NCBI GenBank assembly: GCA_018399635.1 | Contig: JAGYOH010000006.1 | Location: 62,001-126,000 of the forward strand | Source of the DNA: Clostridia bacterium | GTDB lineage: Bacteria; Bacillota; Clostridia; Peptostreptococcales; Acidaminobacteraceae | Direction of reading: 5' to 3' | Length of the DNA stretch: 64,000 nt | Part shown: piece by piece, positions 39,819 through 49,045 of the stretch | How the letters are laid out: the number at the start of each line of letters is the position of its first letter | How positions within the stretch are numbered: the first letter of the stretch is position 1 | Translations under genes and position numbers: made by a program | The notes under the pieces: generated by a model | Databases searched by the model: none | The model's input: only the letters and a program-made list of their open reading frames with translations | What the model was told of the DNA's origin: nothing

Positions 39819-40532
39819 TCAATGACCGCTTTGGCCATCCGAATGTTTGACTTCCCATTTGTCTGCGATGATGAAGAGTACCACGATCAAAGCCAGTTGT
39901 GCGAATAATGCGCCGAACCATCCGAGATAGTCAGGCAGGAAGACGGCGGTTCCCTTGGAAATCACCTTGTCCTGCCACCAACCCATGTCATGGGCACCGA
40001 CCAGGGAGCCCAGAATGAAAAAGGTCAGGGAGAGCAGCTGCATGACGAATCCTTCACCAACCCGCATCAGGGTTCCGGAAGCGCAGCCTCCGGCGATGAC
40101 CATGCCGATGCCGAATACGACGGCCCCAATGGCAGTGGCGAAGCTGATGGGTACCACGTATCCCATTCCAGGAATGGGAAGACCTTGTACGAAGGCGCCG
40201 TATTTGATGGCCCAGAATCCGATGGAAGTGATGGCCAGGGCAACCAGAACGGCTCTGAGAACGCTGGTGACTCCGGTCAATAGCGGGTCTCGCATGGATG
40301 CTGTGAAACAGAATCTGGATCGCTGAAGAGAAAAGCCGAAAGCAATCCCGGTCATCCACATGATTCCTAAGTTGGGTTCCTTCGAAGTCAGCCAGGCCCC
40401 GAGAAGAATATAGATAACGAAGGTCGCGATTCCATGGGGAATCAAGTTTTTCTTGGGCTTTCTCGTTCTGCCTGAGTCCCTTGAGGCGGATCTTCTTTGT
40501 GATAGTGAACTTGTAGCATTTGTTTCAGACAA
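39819..40532 (-). CDS. YeeE/YedE family permease, half 2
   Basis: This 237-residue membrane protein has about six TM segments and the YeeE/YedE signatures GFSLQRSRFCFTASMRD and GGCASGTLMRVGEG with conserved Cys. An N-terminal basic, Ser-rich segment (about 30 residues) precedes the first TM. Together with the half at 38738 it makes up a split thiosulfate- or selenium-type importer. TTG at 40532 is the likely start since AAAGGGGTGA lies upstream; an in-frame ATG at 40577 without a good ribosome site is the alternative. It is divergent from a LysR regulator. Confidence 0.8.
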   Translation of the reverse strand: MSETNATSSLSQRRSASRDSGRTRKPKKNLIPHGIATFVIYILLGAWLTSKEPNLGIMWMTGIAFGFSLQRSRFCFTASMRDPLLTGVTSVLRAVLVALAITSIGFWAIKYGAFVQGLPIPGMGYVVPISFATAIGAVVFGIGMVIAGGCASGTLMRVGEGFVMQLLSLTFFILGSLVGAHDMGWWQDKVISKGTAVFLPDYLGWFGALFAQLALIVVLFIIADKWEVKHSDGQSGH

Positions 40533-40712
40533 GTAATTCACCCCTTTTATTCGTTTTATTATTAACAATCTTTTCATGTATATCTTACCACAGTTGATAA
40601 ATTTTTAACCATCTATTTCTGTGATACAATATAATAAATACTGATATCAAGAATGAATATAATTTTGTAATATGATATAATTTTCATAAGCGAATCAACC
40701 GGGAGTGATGAA

Positions 40713-41609
40713 ATGCATATTGAATGCTTCGCATATTTTTACAAGGTGGCCATGGCGAAAAGCATCTCCAAGGTCGCCGGCAGTTCCCATATATCCCAGT
40801 CGGCTCTCAGTCAACAGATACAGAAGCTTGAAGAGAGTCTCGGACACCAATTGCTGATCCGCAGCAACAAGGGAGTGGAGCTGACCCAGATTGGTGATAT
40901 CGTTTTCAAATATTCCGACAATATCATCCGCACCTACAACAAGATGGTGGAGGAGATCAGCAATTACGAGAACAATACCCAGAAGCTTCATATTGAGGCC
41001 TGCTGGCCCATCGCCACCTATGCCCTGCCCTGTACCCTCTATGATATGAAAAAGAAGTACATGGCCCACAACTATATTCTTAAATCCAATTCTTCAAGGA
41101 TGATTGAGCAGAACATCCTCAATAACATCAGCGATCTGGGATTCATCTACGGGGAACCTCAGGACAAGAATCTCACCAGCTATGAGATCGGCTACGATGA
41201 TATCGTTCTGGTGGCCCCCTTTGAAATGGACATTCCTGATAAAATCTCGGTCAAGGAGCTGTTTTCCTATCAACTGGTGATGCTTGAGGACAATCTGAGG
41301 GTGAAACGGTTCATTCGATCCCACCTCATGAGCATCGGCTTCAAGTTTGAAGAGCTCAATATCCTTTTTGACATGGATACGGCTGAAGCAGTGAAATCCT
41401 CCCTGAGCCAGGGGGTGGGCCTTTCCTTCCTGCCCTATATTTCCGTAAAAAAAGAGCTGTATCGCAAACAGCTCAAAACCATTAAAATCACGGATATGGA
41501 TATCAGATATCCCGTCTATCTGGTCTACAAAAAAGAAGCCAATCAAAGTGAAGTCTTGATGGAATTCGTCAAATCCTTTATGGAAACAGGAAAGAAGAGC
41601 TTTTGTTAG
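40713..41609 (+). CDS. LysR family transcriptional regulator
   Basis: This 298-residue regulator has an N-terminal winged helix-turn-helix (FYKVAMAKSISKVAGSSHISQ and SALSQQIQKLEESLG) and a C-terminal effector-binding domain. It is divergent from the YeeE-TusA operon, with about 180 AT-rich bases between the two starts, including TATAAT at 40676-40681 on its own side. The position fits a LysR-type activator of sulfur or selenium uptake. The effector is unknown. Confidence 0.9.
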   Translation: MHIECFAYFYKVAMAKSISKVAGSSHISQSALSQQIQKLEESLGHQLLIRSNKGVELTQIGDIVFKYSDNIIRTYNKMVEEISNYENNTQKLHIEACWPIATYALPCTLYDMKKKYMAHNYILKSNSSRMIEQNILNNISDLGFIYGEPQDKNLTSYEIGYDDIVLVAPFEMDIPDKISVKELFSYQLVMLEDNLRVKRFIRSHLMSIGFKFEELNILFDMDTAEAVKSSLSQGVGLSFLPYISVKKELYRKQLKTIKITDMDIRYPVYLVYKKEANQSEVLMEFVKSFMETGKKSFC

Positions 41610-41615
41610 CTCTTC

Positions 41616-41834
41616 TTAATTTTCCCTGAAGATCAGAATTTCCCATACGCCTCTGAGGGGTTCGTTGACGGTGTACGTCAAACCGTAAAGGGGCAGGAGG
41701 GTCTCTAGGGAAGCAAACACGCAACTGTGGTCCGTGACCAATTGGATATCCTCCTTCAGGGGGGTATCCAGAATTTTTTTGAGTCTGAGAACGGGAACGG
41801 GGCATATTTCTCCAAGACAGTCCAAGATAATCAT
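41616..41834 (-). CDS. TusA/YedF-like small protein
   Basis: This 72-residue protein of the TusA family has the CPxP motif in DCLGEICPVPVLRLKK (Cys6 and Cys11) and TDHSCVFASL in place of DHSCAMKN. It is more divergent than the two tandem copies at 39.3-39.8 kb and closer to YedF-type proteins. It is convergent with the lysR gene, with only six bases between the stops. Its relation to the YeeE locus is likely but not proven. Confidence 0.85.
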   Translation of the reverse strand: MIILDCLGEICPVPVLRLKKILDTPLKEDIQLVTDHSCVFASLETLLPLYGLTYTVNEPLRGVWEILIFREN

Positions 41835-41890
41835 AAAATTCTCCTAATTGATATATTTTTAACTATATTGTAGCATAGAGAGGAAAAAGT

Positions 41891-42601
41891 ATGAAGGTTT
41901 CTGTGGTAATACCGGTATACAACAGTGAAAAATCCATTGCCGAGCTCAGTCGCCGCCTGATGAAGACCCTTGAAGGGGAGGCATTCGAAATCATCATGGT
42001 GGATGACGGAAGTTCGGATGGGTCAAGAGCGCTCATCAAGACCCTGGCCGGGGGGCATGGGGAAATCCGGTACATCTTCTTTGACCGGAATTACGGGCAG
42101 CAGGCGGCCATTTTCGCCGGTCTCCGGAAATCGTCAGGAGAGGCGGTCATCACCCTGGATGATGACCTGCAGCATGCCCCGGAGGATATCCCCATGATTC
42201 TGGCATTGTTGGAGGAATACGAAGGGGTTTTCGCCTTTCCTGAAATGAAGCCCCACTCCGGTTATCGAAAACTCGGGTCCTGGATGACCCATCGTCTCTT
42301 CAACCGGCTCTTTTCCAAGGACAAGGGACTGAGAATCAGTTCCTTTCGCGGCATCAGAAGAGCTCTGGTCGACAAAATGATTGCCGAGGAAACCGCCTTC
42401 GTTTACATTTCGGCCCTGATGATCCGCCATTCCCACCGGCTCAAGACGATTTATCACCAACAGCATCAAAGGAAGCACGGGGATTCGAATTACAGCTTCA
42501 AGAAATTGCTGGCCCTTTACCTGAAGATTTTGATTCATTACGGTCCTTTGAGGGGGATGAAAAGCAGCAGGCCCCTCTACAGGATCATTGAGGAGAATTA
42601 A
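41891..42601 (+). CDS. family 2 glycosyltransferase
   Basis: This 236-residue inverting GT-A glycosyltransferase has KVSVVIPVYNSEKSI at the start, nucleotide-binding DDGSSDGSR near residue 38, and the metal-binding LDDDLQHAPEDIP near residue 91, as in DPM1/GtrB-like enzymes that use polyprenyl phosphate. The two C-terminal TM segments of ArnC and GtrB are absent. Its stop is immediately followed by the GTG of an ATP-grasp gene, so it begins an operon with an ABC importer. The acceptor is unknown. Confidence 0.85.
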   Translation: MKVSVVIPVYNSEKSIAELSRRLMKTLEGEAFEIIMVDDGSSDGSRALIKTLAGGHGEIRYIFFDRNYGQQAAIFAGLRKSSGEAVITLDDDLQHAPEDIPMILALLEEYEGVFAFPEMKPHSGYRKLGSWMTHRLFNRLFSKDKGLRISSFRGIRRALVDKMIAEETAFVYISALMIRHSHRLKTIYHQQHQRKHGDSNYSFKKLLALYLKILIHYGPLRGMKSSRPLYRIIEEN

Positions 42602-43807
42602 GTGGATAAAGTACTCGTACTAGGGGCAGGACACTGCCAGGTCAATCTGATCAAGGCCCTCAAGCAACGGGGTTGTACCGTGGTGGTGGCGGACTACTAT
42701 GAAAACTCCCCCGGCAAGGCCCTGGCTGACAAGGGCCACCTGGTGAGCACCTTCGATGAGGAAGGCGTTCTCAAGGTCGCCAGGGAAGAAGGGGTGAAGG
42801 CCCTCTTCACCCTGGGGACGGACCAGCCGGTCCGGACCATGGGCTACGTGGGTGAAAAACTAGGACTGAGAAATTTTCTGACCTATGACAAGGCCCTTGA
42901 TCTGACCGATAAAAAGCGCATGAAACTGACATTCACCCGGCATCAGATTCCTACGGCGGCCTATCAGTTCATCGGCAGACAGATTCGCCCTGAAGAGATT
43001 CATCTCAAGTATCCTCTGGTGATCAAGCCTCTGGATTCCCAGGGACAGCGGGGCGTCTTCCTGGTCCGTGATTTCCAGGAGCTCCAGGCGGCAATCCCCG
43101 TGTCCTTCAACTTCACCCGCCAGGAGGAGGTCCTTCTCGAGGACTTCTACCCCTCGGATGAAATCACCGTCAGTGGCTGGGTCAAGGATGGAAAAACCAC
43201 GATCTTCACCGTGGTGGACAGAGAGACCTTCAATGAAGGAAACCATATCGGCATCTGCAGAGGGCACCGGTATCCCAGTCGGTTTTTTGACGCCATGAAG
43301 GATGAAATCACCGCCCTAACCCATAAGATTGTCAGGGACTTCGAGATTCCAGAGGGTCCCATCTACTTTCAATTCCTCATCGGAGCCGAGGGTGTCAAGG
43401 TCAATGAAATCGCCGCCAGAATCGGAGGCGCCTATGAGGACGAGTATATCCCTCTGGTCACCGGCGTTGATATGCTCAAGCTGCTGATCGAGGAGACTCT
43501 TGAACCGGGGGAGTCCCTGGAGTTTGACCAGGCGTCGCTTTTCAAGGTCCGGACCCATGCCTACATTCACCTCCTCTTCGCCCCTCAAGGGAAAATCATG
43601 GCCCTGCCCCGGCTTGAAGGGATCCAGGGGGTCAGGAGGAGCCGGTTCTTTGTCAGGACGGGCATGGTGCTGCCCCCCATAGAAAACGCCACCCAGCGGA
43701 TCGGCTATGCCATGGTGTTCGCAGCGGATTCCCGGGAACTCGAGCAGAGGAACCGGCATTTCATGAGCGTCTATCAGGAGCAATTGGAGGTTGACAGTGA
43801 AGGCTAG
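42602..43807 (+). CDS. ATP-grasp family ligase-like protein
   Basis: This 401-residue enzyme has a preATP-grasp Rossmann domain (VLVLGAGHCQVNLIKALKQ) and an ATP-grasp fold (LVIKPLDSQGQRGVFLV, then VKVNEIAARIGGAYEDEYI with Mg-binding residues). It resembles PurK/PurT and carbamoyl-phosphate synthase-like ligases that join a carboxylate to an amine or other nucleophile. It is GTG-started, directly after a GT2 gene, and overlaps a substrate-binding lipoprotein gene by 11 bases. The substrate is not known. Confidence 0.8.
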   Translation: MDKVLVLGAGHCQVNLIKALKQRGCTVVVADYYENSPGKALADKGHLVSTFDEEGVLKVAREEGVKALFTLGTDQPVRTMGYVGEKLGLRNFLTYDKALDLTDKKRMKLTFTRHQIPTAAYQFIGRQIRPEEIHLKYPLVIKPLDSQGQRGVFLVRDFQELQAAIPVSFNFTRQEEVLLEDFYPSDEITVSGWVKDGKTTIFTVVDRETFNEGNHIGICRGHRYPSRFFDAMKDEITALTHKIVRDFEIPEGPIYFQFLIGAEGVKVNEIAARIGGAYEDEYIPLVTGVDMLKLLIEETLEPGESLEFDQASLFKVRTHAYIHLLFAPQGKIMALPRLEGIQGVRRSRFFVRTGMVLPPIENATQRIGYAMVFAADSRELEQRNRHFMSVYQEQLEVDSEG

Positions 43808-44732
43808 AAAACGATGGATCATCGGCCTGATACTTCTGACCCTTTTGTCAGGATGTCATCAGACGGAAAAGAAGACGGTAAGAATCGCCCAGCAATACGG
43901 GCTGGCCTATGCCCCCCTGCAGATCGCCGAGGAGCTGGACCTGATAGAAAAGCACCTGCCCGGTTATGACATCGAGTGGGTGAAAATGATCAACACCGCC
44001 GGCATCCGGGAAGCCATGCTTTCCGGGGACCTTGACGTGGGATTCATGGGAATTCCGCCATTTCTCATCGGCCTGGACAAGGGGATGGACTGGCGGATTT
44101 TCAGAGCCCTTGCCCGGTCTCCGGTGGGACTCACCTACGATACCGGAAGAATCTCCTCCCTGGAGGATATCGGCCCCGATCAGAGGATCGCCCTGCCACA
44201 ACCGGGTTCCATACAGCATATTCTGCTGAACATGTACATTGAAAACCACTATCCAGAGGGACTGGATCTTGAGAATTATCTGACGACCCTTTCCCATCCC
44301 GACGGGCAGATGGCCCTTTTGAGCGGGACCCAGATTGCCGCGCATTTCACCTCCCCCCCTTATCTGTTCGAAGAGCTCAATGAGGAGGGGATCGCCCTGC
44401 TCATCGACGGAGAAGAGGCCTTTGGAGGGGAGTTCACCTTCATTGTCGGTGTCTTGAAGGACGGCGGGATGGATTCCCGGATCGTCGAAGGCATTGACCG
44501 GGCCATCGACGAGGCCGCTTCCCTCATACAAAACGAGCCTGCAAGGGCGGTTGAAATTCTTGCGCCGGTCTACGAGCTTCCCCAAGCCCTGCTCCAAGGT
44601 TATCTCGAGGAGGAGGGAATGGACTACGCCAAAGAGGTCAGGGGCATCGAGGGATTCAACCGGTTCATGGCGGCCCAGGGCATGATTGCCAGAGTGCTCG
44701 GGGCGGAGGAGTTTTATTATGAAAAGGAATAA
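43797..44732 (+). CDS. NMT1/SsuA-type ABC substrate-binding lipoprotein
   Basis: This 311-residue lipoprotein has a signal peptide and lipobox LLSGC, then a NMT1/THI5/SsuA-like domain (VRIAQQYGLAYAPLQIAEEL; DVGFMGIPPFLIGL). Relatives bind sulfonates, nitrate, bicarbonate, taurine or thiamine precursors. GTG at 43797 is preferred to TTG at 43791 because TTGGAGG sits at proper distance. It overlaps both neighbours, so GT2, ATP-grasp and transporter genes form one transcript. Confidence 0.88.
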   Translation: MKARKRWIIGLILLTLLSGCHQTEKKTVRIAQQYGLAYAPLQIAEELDLIEKHLPGYDIEWVKMINTAGIREAMLSGDLDVGFMGIPPFLIGLDKGMDWRIFRALARSPVGLTYDTGRISSLEDIGPDQRIALPQPGSIQHILLNMYIENHYPEGLDLENYLTTLSHPDGQMALLSGTQIAAHFTSPPYLFEELNEEGIALLIDGEEAFGGEFTFIVGVLKDGGMDSRIVEGIDRAIDEAASLIQNEPARAVEILAPVYELPQALLQGYLEEEGMDYAKEVRGIEGFNRFMAAQGMIARVLGAEEFYYEKE

Positions 44733-45477
44733 CCTGGTCTATCTCATCATCCTCGCCCTCTTCTGGGAAGTCACGGCGATGATCCTGGACAGTCCCCAGC
44801 TCATGCCCTCCCTGGTGGCGGTTTTCAAGACCCTGTATCTTGAGCTGGTCAAAGGAAAACTCTGGCTGTACAGCCTGTATTCCCTTTTGAGCATCTTGAT
44901 CGGCCTCGCCGCCAGTCTTGTCCTGGCCCTGGGGATCACGATTCTAAGCACCCGGTTCCTCTGGGTCATGGATTTCTTTCAATTCTTGAACACCCTCTTC
45001 CACCCCCTGCCCGGCATTGCCATTCTGCCCCTGCTGATTCTGTGGCTGGGAGTAGGATACGAGGCCGTCATTTTTCTGATCATCCATTCGGTGCTCTGGC
45101 CGGTGCTGACCAATCTGTTTACCGCCCTTGAGACCTTTCCCAAAACCCTCTCCATGGTGGGGGACAACTATGAGATGGGGCTTGTGAGGAAGTTCGTTTT
45201 CCTCTACCTGCCCGGCATCATGCCTCAATTCATTGCCGGTGTCAAAACCGGCTGGGCCCGGGCCTTCAGAGCGGTGATCAGCGCTGAGATGTTTTTCGGA
45301 GCCATCGGTGCCACCGGAGGACTTGGCTGGTTTCTGGTAAAAAAAAGAGCCTTCATGGATACGACGGGAGTGTTCGCGGGCATCGTGATGATTCTGGTCC
45401 TGGGAGTAATTTTTGAGAATATCGTGCTCAAGGGGCTGGAAAACAAGACCACGGTGAAATGGGGGTTCAAATCATGA
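44719..45477 (+). CDS. SsuC/TauC-type ABC transporter permease
   Basis: This 252-residue permease with about six TM segments is of the binding-protein-dependent type for nitrate/sulfonate importers. The coupling helix lies near GDNYEMGLVRKFVFLYLPG and is followed by the permease motif around FIAGVKTGWARAFRAVISAEM. The ATG at 44719 lies in the end of the binding-protein gene, which it overlaps by 14 bases. Confidence 0.88.
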   Translation: MKRNNLVYLIILALFWEVTAMILDSPQLMPSLVAVFKTLYLELVKGKLWLYSLYSLLSILIGLAASLVLALGITILSTRFLWVMDFFQFLNTLFHPLPGIAILPLLILWLGVGYEAVIFLIIHSVLWPVLTNLFTALETFPKTLSMVGDNYEMGLVRKFVFLYLPGIMPQFIAGVKTGWARAFRAVISAEMFFGAIGATGGLGWFLVKKRAFMDTTGVFAGIVMILVLGVIFENIVLKGLENKTTVKWGFKS

Positions 45478-46181
45478 TTCTGGCTTTGGAAAACGTCACA
45501 AAAAGATTTGGCGACACAGTGATTTTTGAAAACCTCAGTCTGTCCATCTCTCCCGGTGAGCTGGTCACGGTGGTGGGACGGACGGGGGTGGGGAAAAGCA
45601 CCCTGCTGGGGCTTCTGGGTTCCTTCATCAAGGCGGATGAAGGCCGGGTGGTTTTCCAGGAGAAGGAGGTCAAAAGGCCGGATCAGGAAAGGGTCATCAT
45701 TTTTCAGACCTTTGACCAGCTCCTGCCCTGGCGGAGCGTCAGGGACAATATCCTCTTTCCCCTGCAACAGACCAAAAAAGAGGGCTTCGATATGCTTGAA
45801 GTCCTCAAGGCCCTGCATCTGGAGGGAACTGAAGACCTGTACCCCCATCAGCTTTCAGGGGGAATGAAGCAGCGGGTGGCCATGGCCAGGGGGCTGATTT
45901 CCAGGCCCAAGGTCCTCCTCATGGACGAACCCTTCGGGTCCCTCGACCCCAATACCAGAAGCACCCTCCAGCTTGAGCTCCTGCGCCTCTGGGAACAATA
46001 CGGCATCACCGTGGTCTTTGTGACCCACGATGTGACGGAGGCCCTGTTTCTGGGGGACAGAACCCTGATTGTCACCGCCTCGGGGATCCAGGAGATTCCC
46101 AATCCCCTGATGCGACCCCGGGACAAGGAAGCCATGAATTTCAGAATCTTCGAGAGTGAACTGGTTCAATATATCAAATAG
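45474..46181 (+). CDS. SsuB/TauB-type ABC transporter ATP-binding protein
   Basis: This 235-residue ATPase has Walker A GRTGVGKST, signature LSGGMKQRVAMARGL, Walker B VLLMDEPFGSLDP and the H-loop FVTHD. The Q-loop is IFQTFDQLLPWRSV, where LPW is typical of nitrate/sulfonate/taurine systems. ATGA overlaps the permease stop. A GC-rich hairpin with five T residues follows. Confidence 0.9.
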   Translation: MILALENVTKRFGDTVIFENLSLSISPGELVTVVGRTGVGKSTLLGLLGSFIKADEGRVVFQEKEVKRPDQERVIIFQTFDQLLPWRSVRDNILFPLQQTKKEGFDMLEVLKALHLEGTEDLYPHQLSGGMKQRVAMARGLISRPKVLLMDEPFGSLDPNTRSTLQLELLRLWEQYGITVVFVTHDVTEALFLGDRTLIVTASGIQEIPNPLMRPRDKEAMNFRIFESELVQYIK

Positions 46182-46182
46182 G

Positions 46183-46203
46183 TCCCCTGCAGGGGCTTTT
46201 TGA
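46183..46203 (+). terminator. terminator of the GT2-ATP-grasp-ABC operon
   Basis: CCCCTGCAGGGG folds as a short palindromic hairpin followed by CTTTTT. The stem is short, so termination may be partial. Confidence 0.55.
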
Positions 46204-46403
46204 AGGTGGAGGTGAGGCGGGAGGTTTCGAAATACACAGGCCTGGCCGCGGGGTTGATTCGGGCCGTCACGGCAGTATCTTCAATCGGATTCCAGAAAGT
46301 TCTTAACCCAAAAATAACTTTTTCAACATATTTTCAAAGCCTGCGGAGATTATAGTATCAGTGAGAACACCATATTAAAGGCTTGGCAGGACAAGGAGGT
46401 TAT

Positions 46404-47546
46404 ATGAGGGTTGCGGTTGTGACGGATACTTTTTTTCCGCAGGTCAACGGGGTCACCAAAACATTGAATCGCATGCAAGAGTATATGGAGAAGAATGACA
46501 TCACCCATAAATTCTTCATTCCGGAATTCCAGAATGACGATGAAGAAGCCATGGAACGGGTCATTTCCTTCAAGAGCATCAATTTTTTTCTATATCCGGA
46601 ATTACAGATTGCATTACCTTTTAATCATGTTTTGACTGAAGAGCTCAATGCTTTTGAACCAGAAATCATCCACGTCATCACGCAGGGACCGCTTGGCTTC
46701 ATGGGTCTTCAATACGGCTTGAAACACGATATTCCAGTGGTAGCAAGCTATACGACGGATTTTCCAAACTACTTGAAGTTTTATGGCCTGGGACTCTTTG
46801 AAAAACCGGTCTGGCTCTACCTTGAGTATTTTCACAACAACGCCCTGCTCAATTATGTGCCGTCACGATACTCCTTCGACCAGTTGGAGCAGCACGGTAT
46901 CAGAAACAAGATGATCTGGGGCAGAGGCATCGATGTCAGCCGTTTCACCCCCCAGAAGCGGCGAAGCGACCTGCGGCGGACAATCGCACCCGGCGGTGAG
47001 AAAATCATGCTTTATGCGGGGCGTTTATCCAAAGAGAAGAAAGTGGATGTTCTTATCGAAGCAACGCAAATGCTGAAAGACGAGGGCCAGGCCGTAAAAC
47101 TGGTTCTGGTGGGGGATGGACCACACAGACAGGAACTCCAGAGTCTCAAGGTCCCGGAGGTTTATTTTGCCGGCTATCAATCTGGTGAAGAGCTTCAAGC
47201 GTATTTTGCTTCGGCGGATCTCTTTGTCTTTGCATCCGAGAACGAAACCTACGGCAACGTGATTCTTGAAGCCATGGCTTCGGGTCTGCCGGTGGTGTCC
47301 GTCAACTCAGGTGGAGTCCGTGAAAATCTGATCGACGGCACCAACGGGATTGCCATCGAAACCAACAAGCCTGCTGAATTCGCCCGGAAGATCCAGAAAT
47401 TACTGTCTGACGAGGCGGCTATAGAGAAACTCGGCAGGAATGCATGGCAACATGCTCAGAATAAAGATTGGGAAAACCTGTTCCATCTACTTTATGACAG
47501 TTATCTGAAAATCAGACTCCAGTATCAGGAGTCACGCACGGCATGA
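46404..47546 (+). CDS. family 4 glycosyltransferase
   Basis: This 380-residue GT-B glycosyltransferase has an N-terminal MRVAVVTDTFFPQVNGVTKT (the glycine loop of GT4 mannosyl- or glucosyltransferases of the diacylglycerol type) and a C-terminal nucleotide-sugar site with YAGRLSKEKKVDVLIEA, SENETYGNVILEAMASGLPV and the ExFG-like catalytic loop. MgtA, MgdA and similar glycolipid synthases are relatives. AAGGAGGT precedes the ATG. The UDP-glucose dehydrogenase gene follows after 24 bases, so transfer of glucuronic acid or glucose to a lipid is possible. Confidence 0.87.
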   Translation: MRVAVVTDTFFPQVNGVTKTLNRMQEYMEKNDITHKFFIPEFQNDDEEAMERVISFKSINFFLYPELQIALPFNHVLTEELNAFEPEIIHVITQGPLGFMGLQYGLKHDIPVVASYTTDFPNYLKFYGLGLFEKPVWLYLEYFHNNALLNYVPSRYSFDQLEQHGIRNKMIWGRGIDVSRFTPQKRRSDLRRTIAPGGEKIMLYAGRLSKEKKVDVLIEATQMLKDEGQAVKLVLVGDGPHRQELQSLKVPEVYFAGYQSGEELQAYFASADLFVFASENETYGNVILEAMASGLPVVSVNSGGVRENLIDGTNGIAIETNKPAEFARKIQKLLSDEAAIEKLGRNAWQHAQNKDWENLFHLLYDSYLKIRLQYQESRTA

Positions 47547-47570
47547 TGAATTGAAGTGAGGTGGCAAGGG

Positions 47571-48905
47571 ATGAAAAGAATTTCTGTAGTGGGCACTGGG
47601 TATGTCGGCCTGGTGGTGGGAACTTGCATGGCTGATTTTGGACGACAGGTCATTTGTCTTGACAAGAACGAGTCGATCATTTCAGATTTGAACAAGGGTG
47701 TCGTGCCGATTTTCGAACCCGGTCTTGAAGACATCATAGAGAGAAACCTCTATTATAAACGATTGGAGTTCACGGCAGACTCGGCCTACGCCATAGAAAA
47801 TGCAGAGGTCATTTTTGTTGCAGTGGGCACACCTCCCTTGGAGGATGGCGATGTAGACCTGCAGTACGTCTTTGCTGTTGCCGATGAAATCGGTCAACTA
47901 ATGAATGGGTACAAAACCGTCGTGATGAAATCAACGGTGCCGGTGGGGACGGCTGGACTGATCCGTCAACGGATCGAGAAGCAGCTGGAGCTGCGTGGTG
48001 TGGCCTATGGCTTTGACGTGGTTTCAAATCCAGAGTTCTTGAGAGAAGGGGCTGCTGTCTATGATTTCACCCACCCTGACCGGATTGTGCTGGGGGTAGA
48101 GAATGACAGAGCATTAAGGGTCATGGAAGATGTTTACCGTGTATTGTTCTTGAATGATACACCTTTTGAAATCACTGACAATGAAACGGCGGAAATGATT
48201 AAATATGCGTCGAATGCCTTCCTGGCGGTGAAGATCAGCTACATCAATGAAATTGCAAACCTCTGTGATCGTGCCGGTGCCGATGTGCACAAGGTTGCCA
48301 AAGCGATGGGTCGTGACGGACGGATCAGTCCGAAATTCTTGCATCCCGGTCCGGGTTATGGGGGCAGTTGTTTCCCGAAGGATACAAAGGCTTTGGCCAG
48401 GCTCGGGAGAGCGCTCGGTTCTCCGGTTCACTTGATCGAGCAAGCCATCGTGTCCAATGAGAATCAAATCGTCAAGATGGTCGACAAGGTGTTGTCGGCG
48501 GTGGGTGACCTAAAAGAAAAAAAAATCGCGCTTCTAGGACTCACCTTCAAACCGAAGACCGATGATATTCGTGAAGCTCCGGCCCTGGCTATCATGGAAA
48601 GACTCATCGAGGCCGGTGCCCTGATGAGAGTCTTCGATCCCGAGGGAATGCAGAATACGATGAAGCGATACGGCCATCTTGATATGGCGATCACTTATTG
48701 TCAGAATGAATATGAAGCCTGTGAAGGCGCGGATGCACTGATTATCGCAACAGAATGGCATCAGTTCAGATACATGGATTTACCCAGAATCAAAAGTCAT
48801 ATGGATGGCAACTACTTCTTCGATCTTCGGAATGTCTATGAAAGAAGGGAAGTGGAAATCTTCGGATTCGAGTATCACTGCGTCGGCCGCCCCAAAGGTT
48901 CCTGA
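47571..48905 (+). CDS. ugd: UDP-glucose 6-dehydrogenase
   Basis: This 444-residue NAD-dependent enzyme oxidises UDP-glucose to UDP-glucuronate. The Rossmann motif is VVGTGYVG (residues 6-13), and the catalytic Cys267 is in GYGGSCFPKDT. SNPEFLREGAAVYDF and LGLTFKPKTDDIREAPAL are family blocks. The ATG at 47571 is preferred over an earlier in-frame start because GGTGGCAAGGG precedes it. It is co-transcribed with the GT4 gene, so UDP-glucuronate is probably the donor for that or a nearby glycosyltransferase. Confidence 0.94.
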   Translation: MKRISVVGTGYVGLVVGTCMADFGRQVICLDKNESIISDLNKGVVPIFEPGLEDIIERNLYYKRLEFTADSAYAIENAEVIFVAVGTPPLEDGDVDLQYVFAVADEIGQLMNGYKTVVMKSTVPVGTAGLIRQRIEKQLELRGVAYGFDVVSNPEFLREGAAVYDFTHPDRIVLGVENDRALRVMEDVYRVLFLNDTPFEITDNETAEMIKYASNAFLAVKISYINEIANLCDRAGADVHKVAKAMGRDGRISPKFLHPGPGYGGSCFPKDTKALARLGRALGSPVHLIEQAIVSNENQIVKMVDKVLSAVGDLKEKKIALLGLTFKPKTDDIREAPALAIMERLIEAGALMRVFDPEGMQNTMKRYGHLDMAITYCQNEYEACEGADALIIATEWHQFRYMDLPRIKSHMDGNYFFDLRNVYERREVEIFGFEYHCVGRPKGS

Positions 48906-48972
48906 GGGGGTATCCTTCCCTCATGGTGCCTGGTCCGGCATCTCGACAATGGGCTGGAATCCCAATAGATTC

Positions 48973-49019
48973 ATGCTTTGTTGCCAGAACACCCGCGACT
49001 TCAGTCGTGAATGTTTCAA
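48973..49019 (+). repeat. IS200/IS605-type end remnant, copy B
   Basis: TGCTTTGTTGCCAGAAC matches copy A (18220) exactly over the first 17 bases. It is followed by a hairpin CGCGACTTCAGTCGTG and ends in GTTTCAA. No transposase is nearby. Confidence 0.45.
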
Positions 49020-49045
49020 GCCTGTCATCGGCGTCAAAAAAGTTC

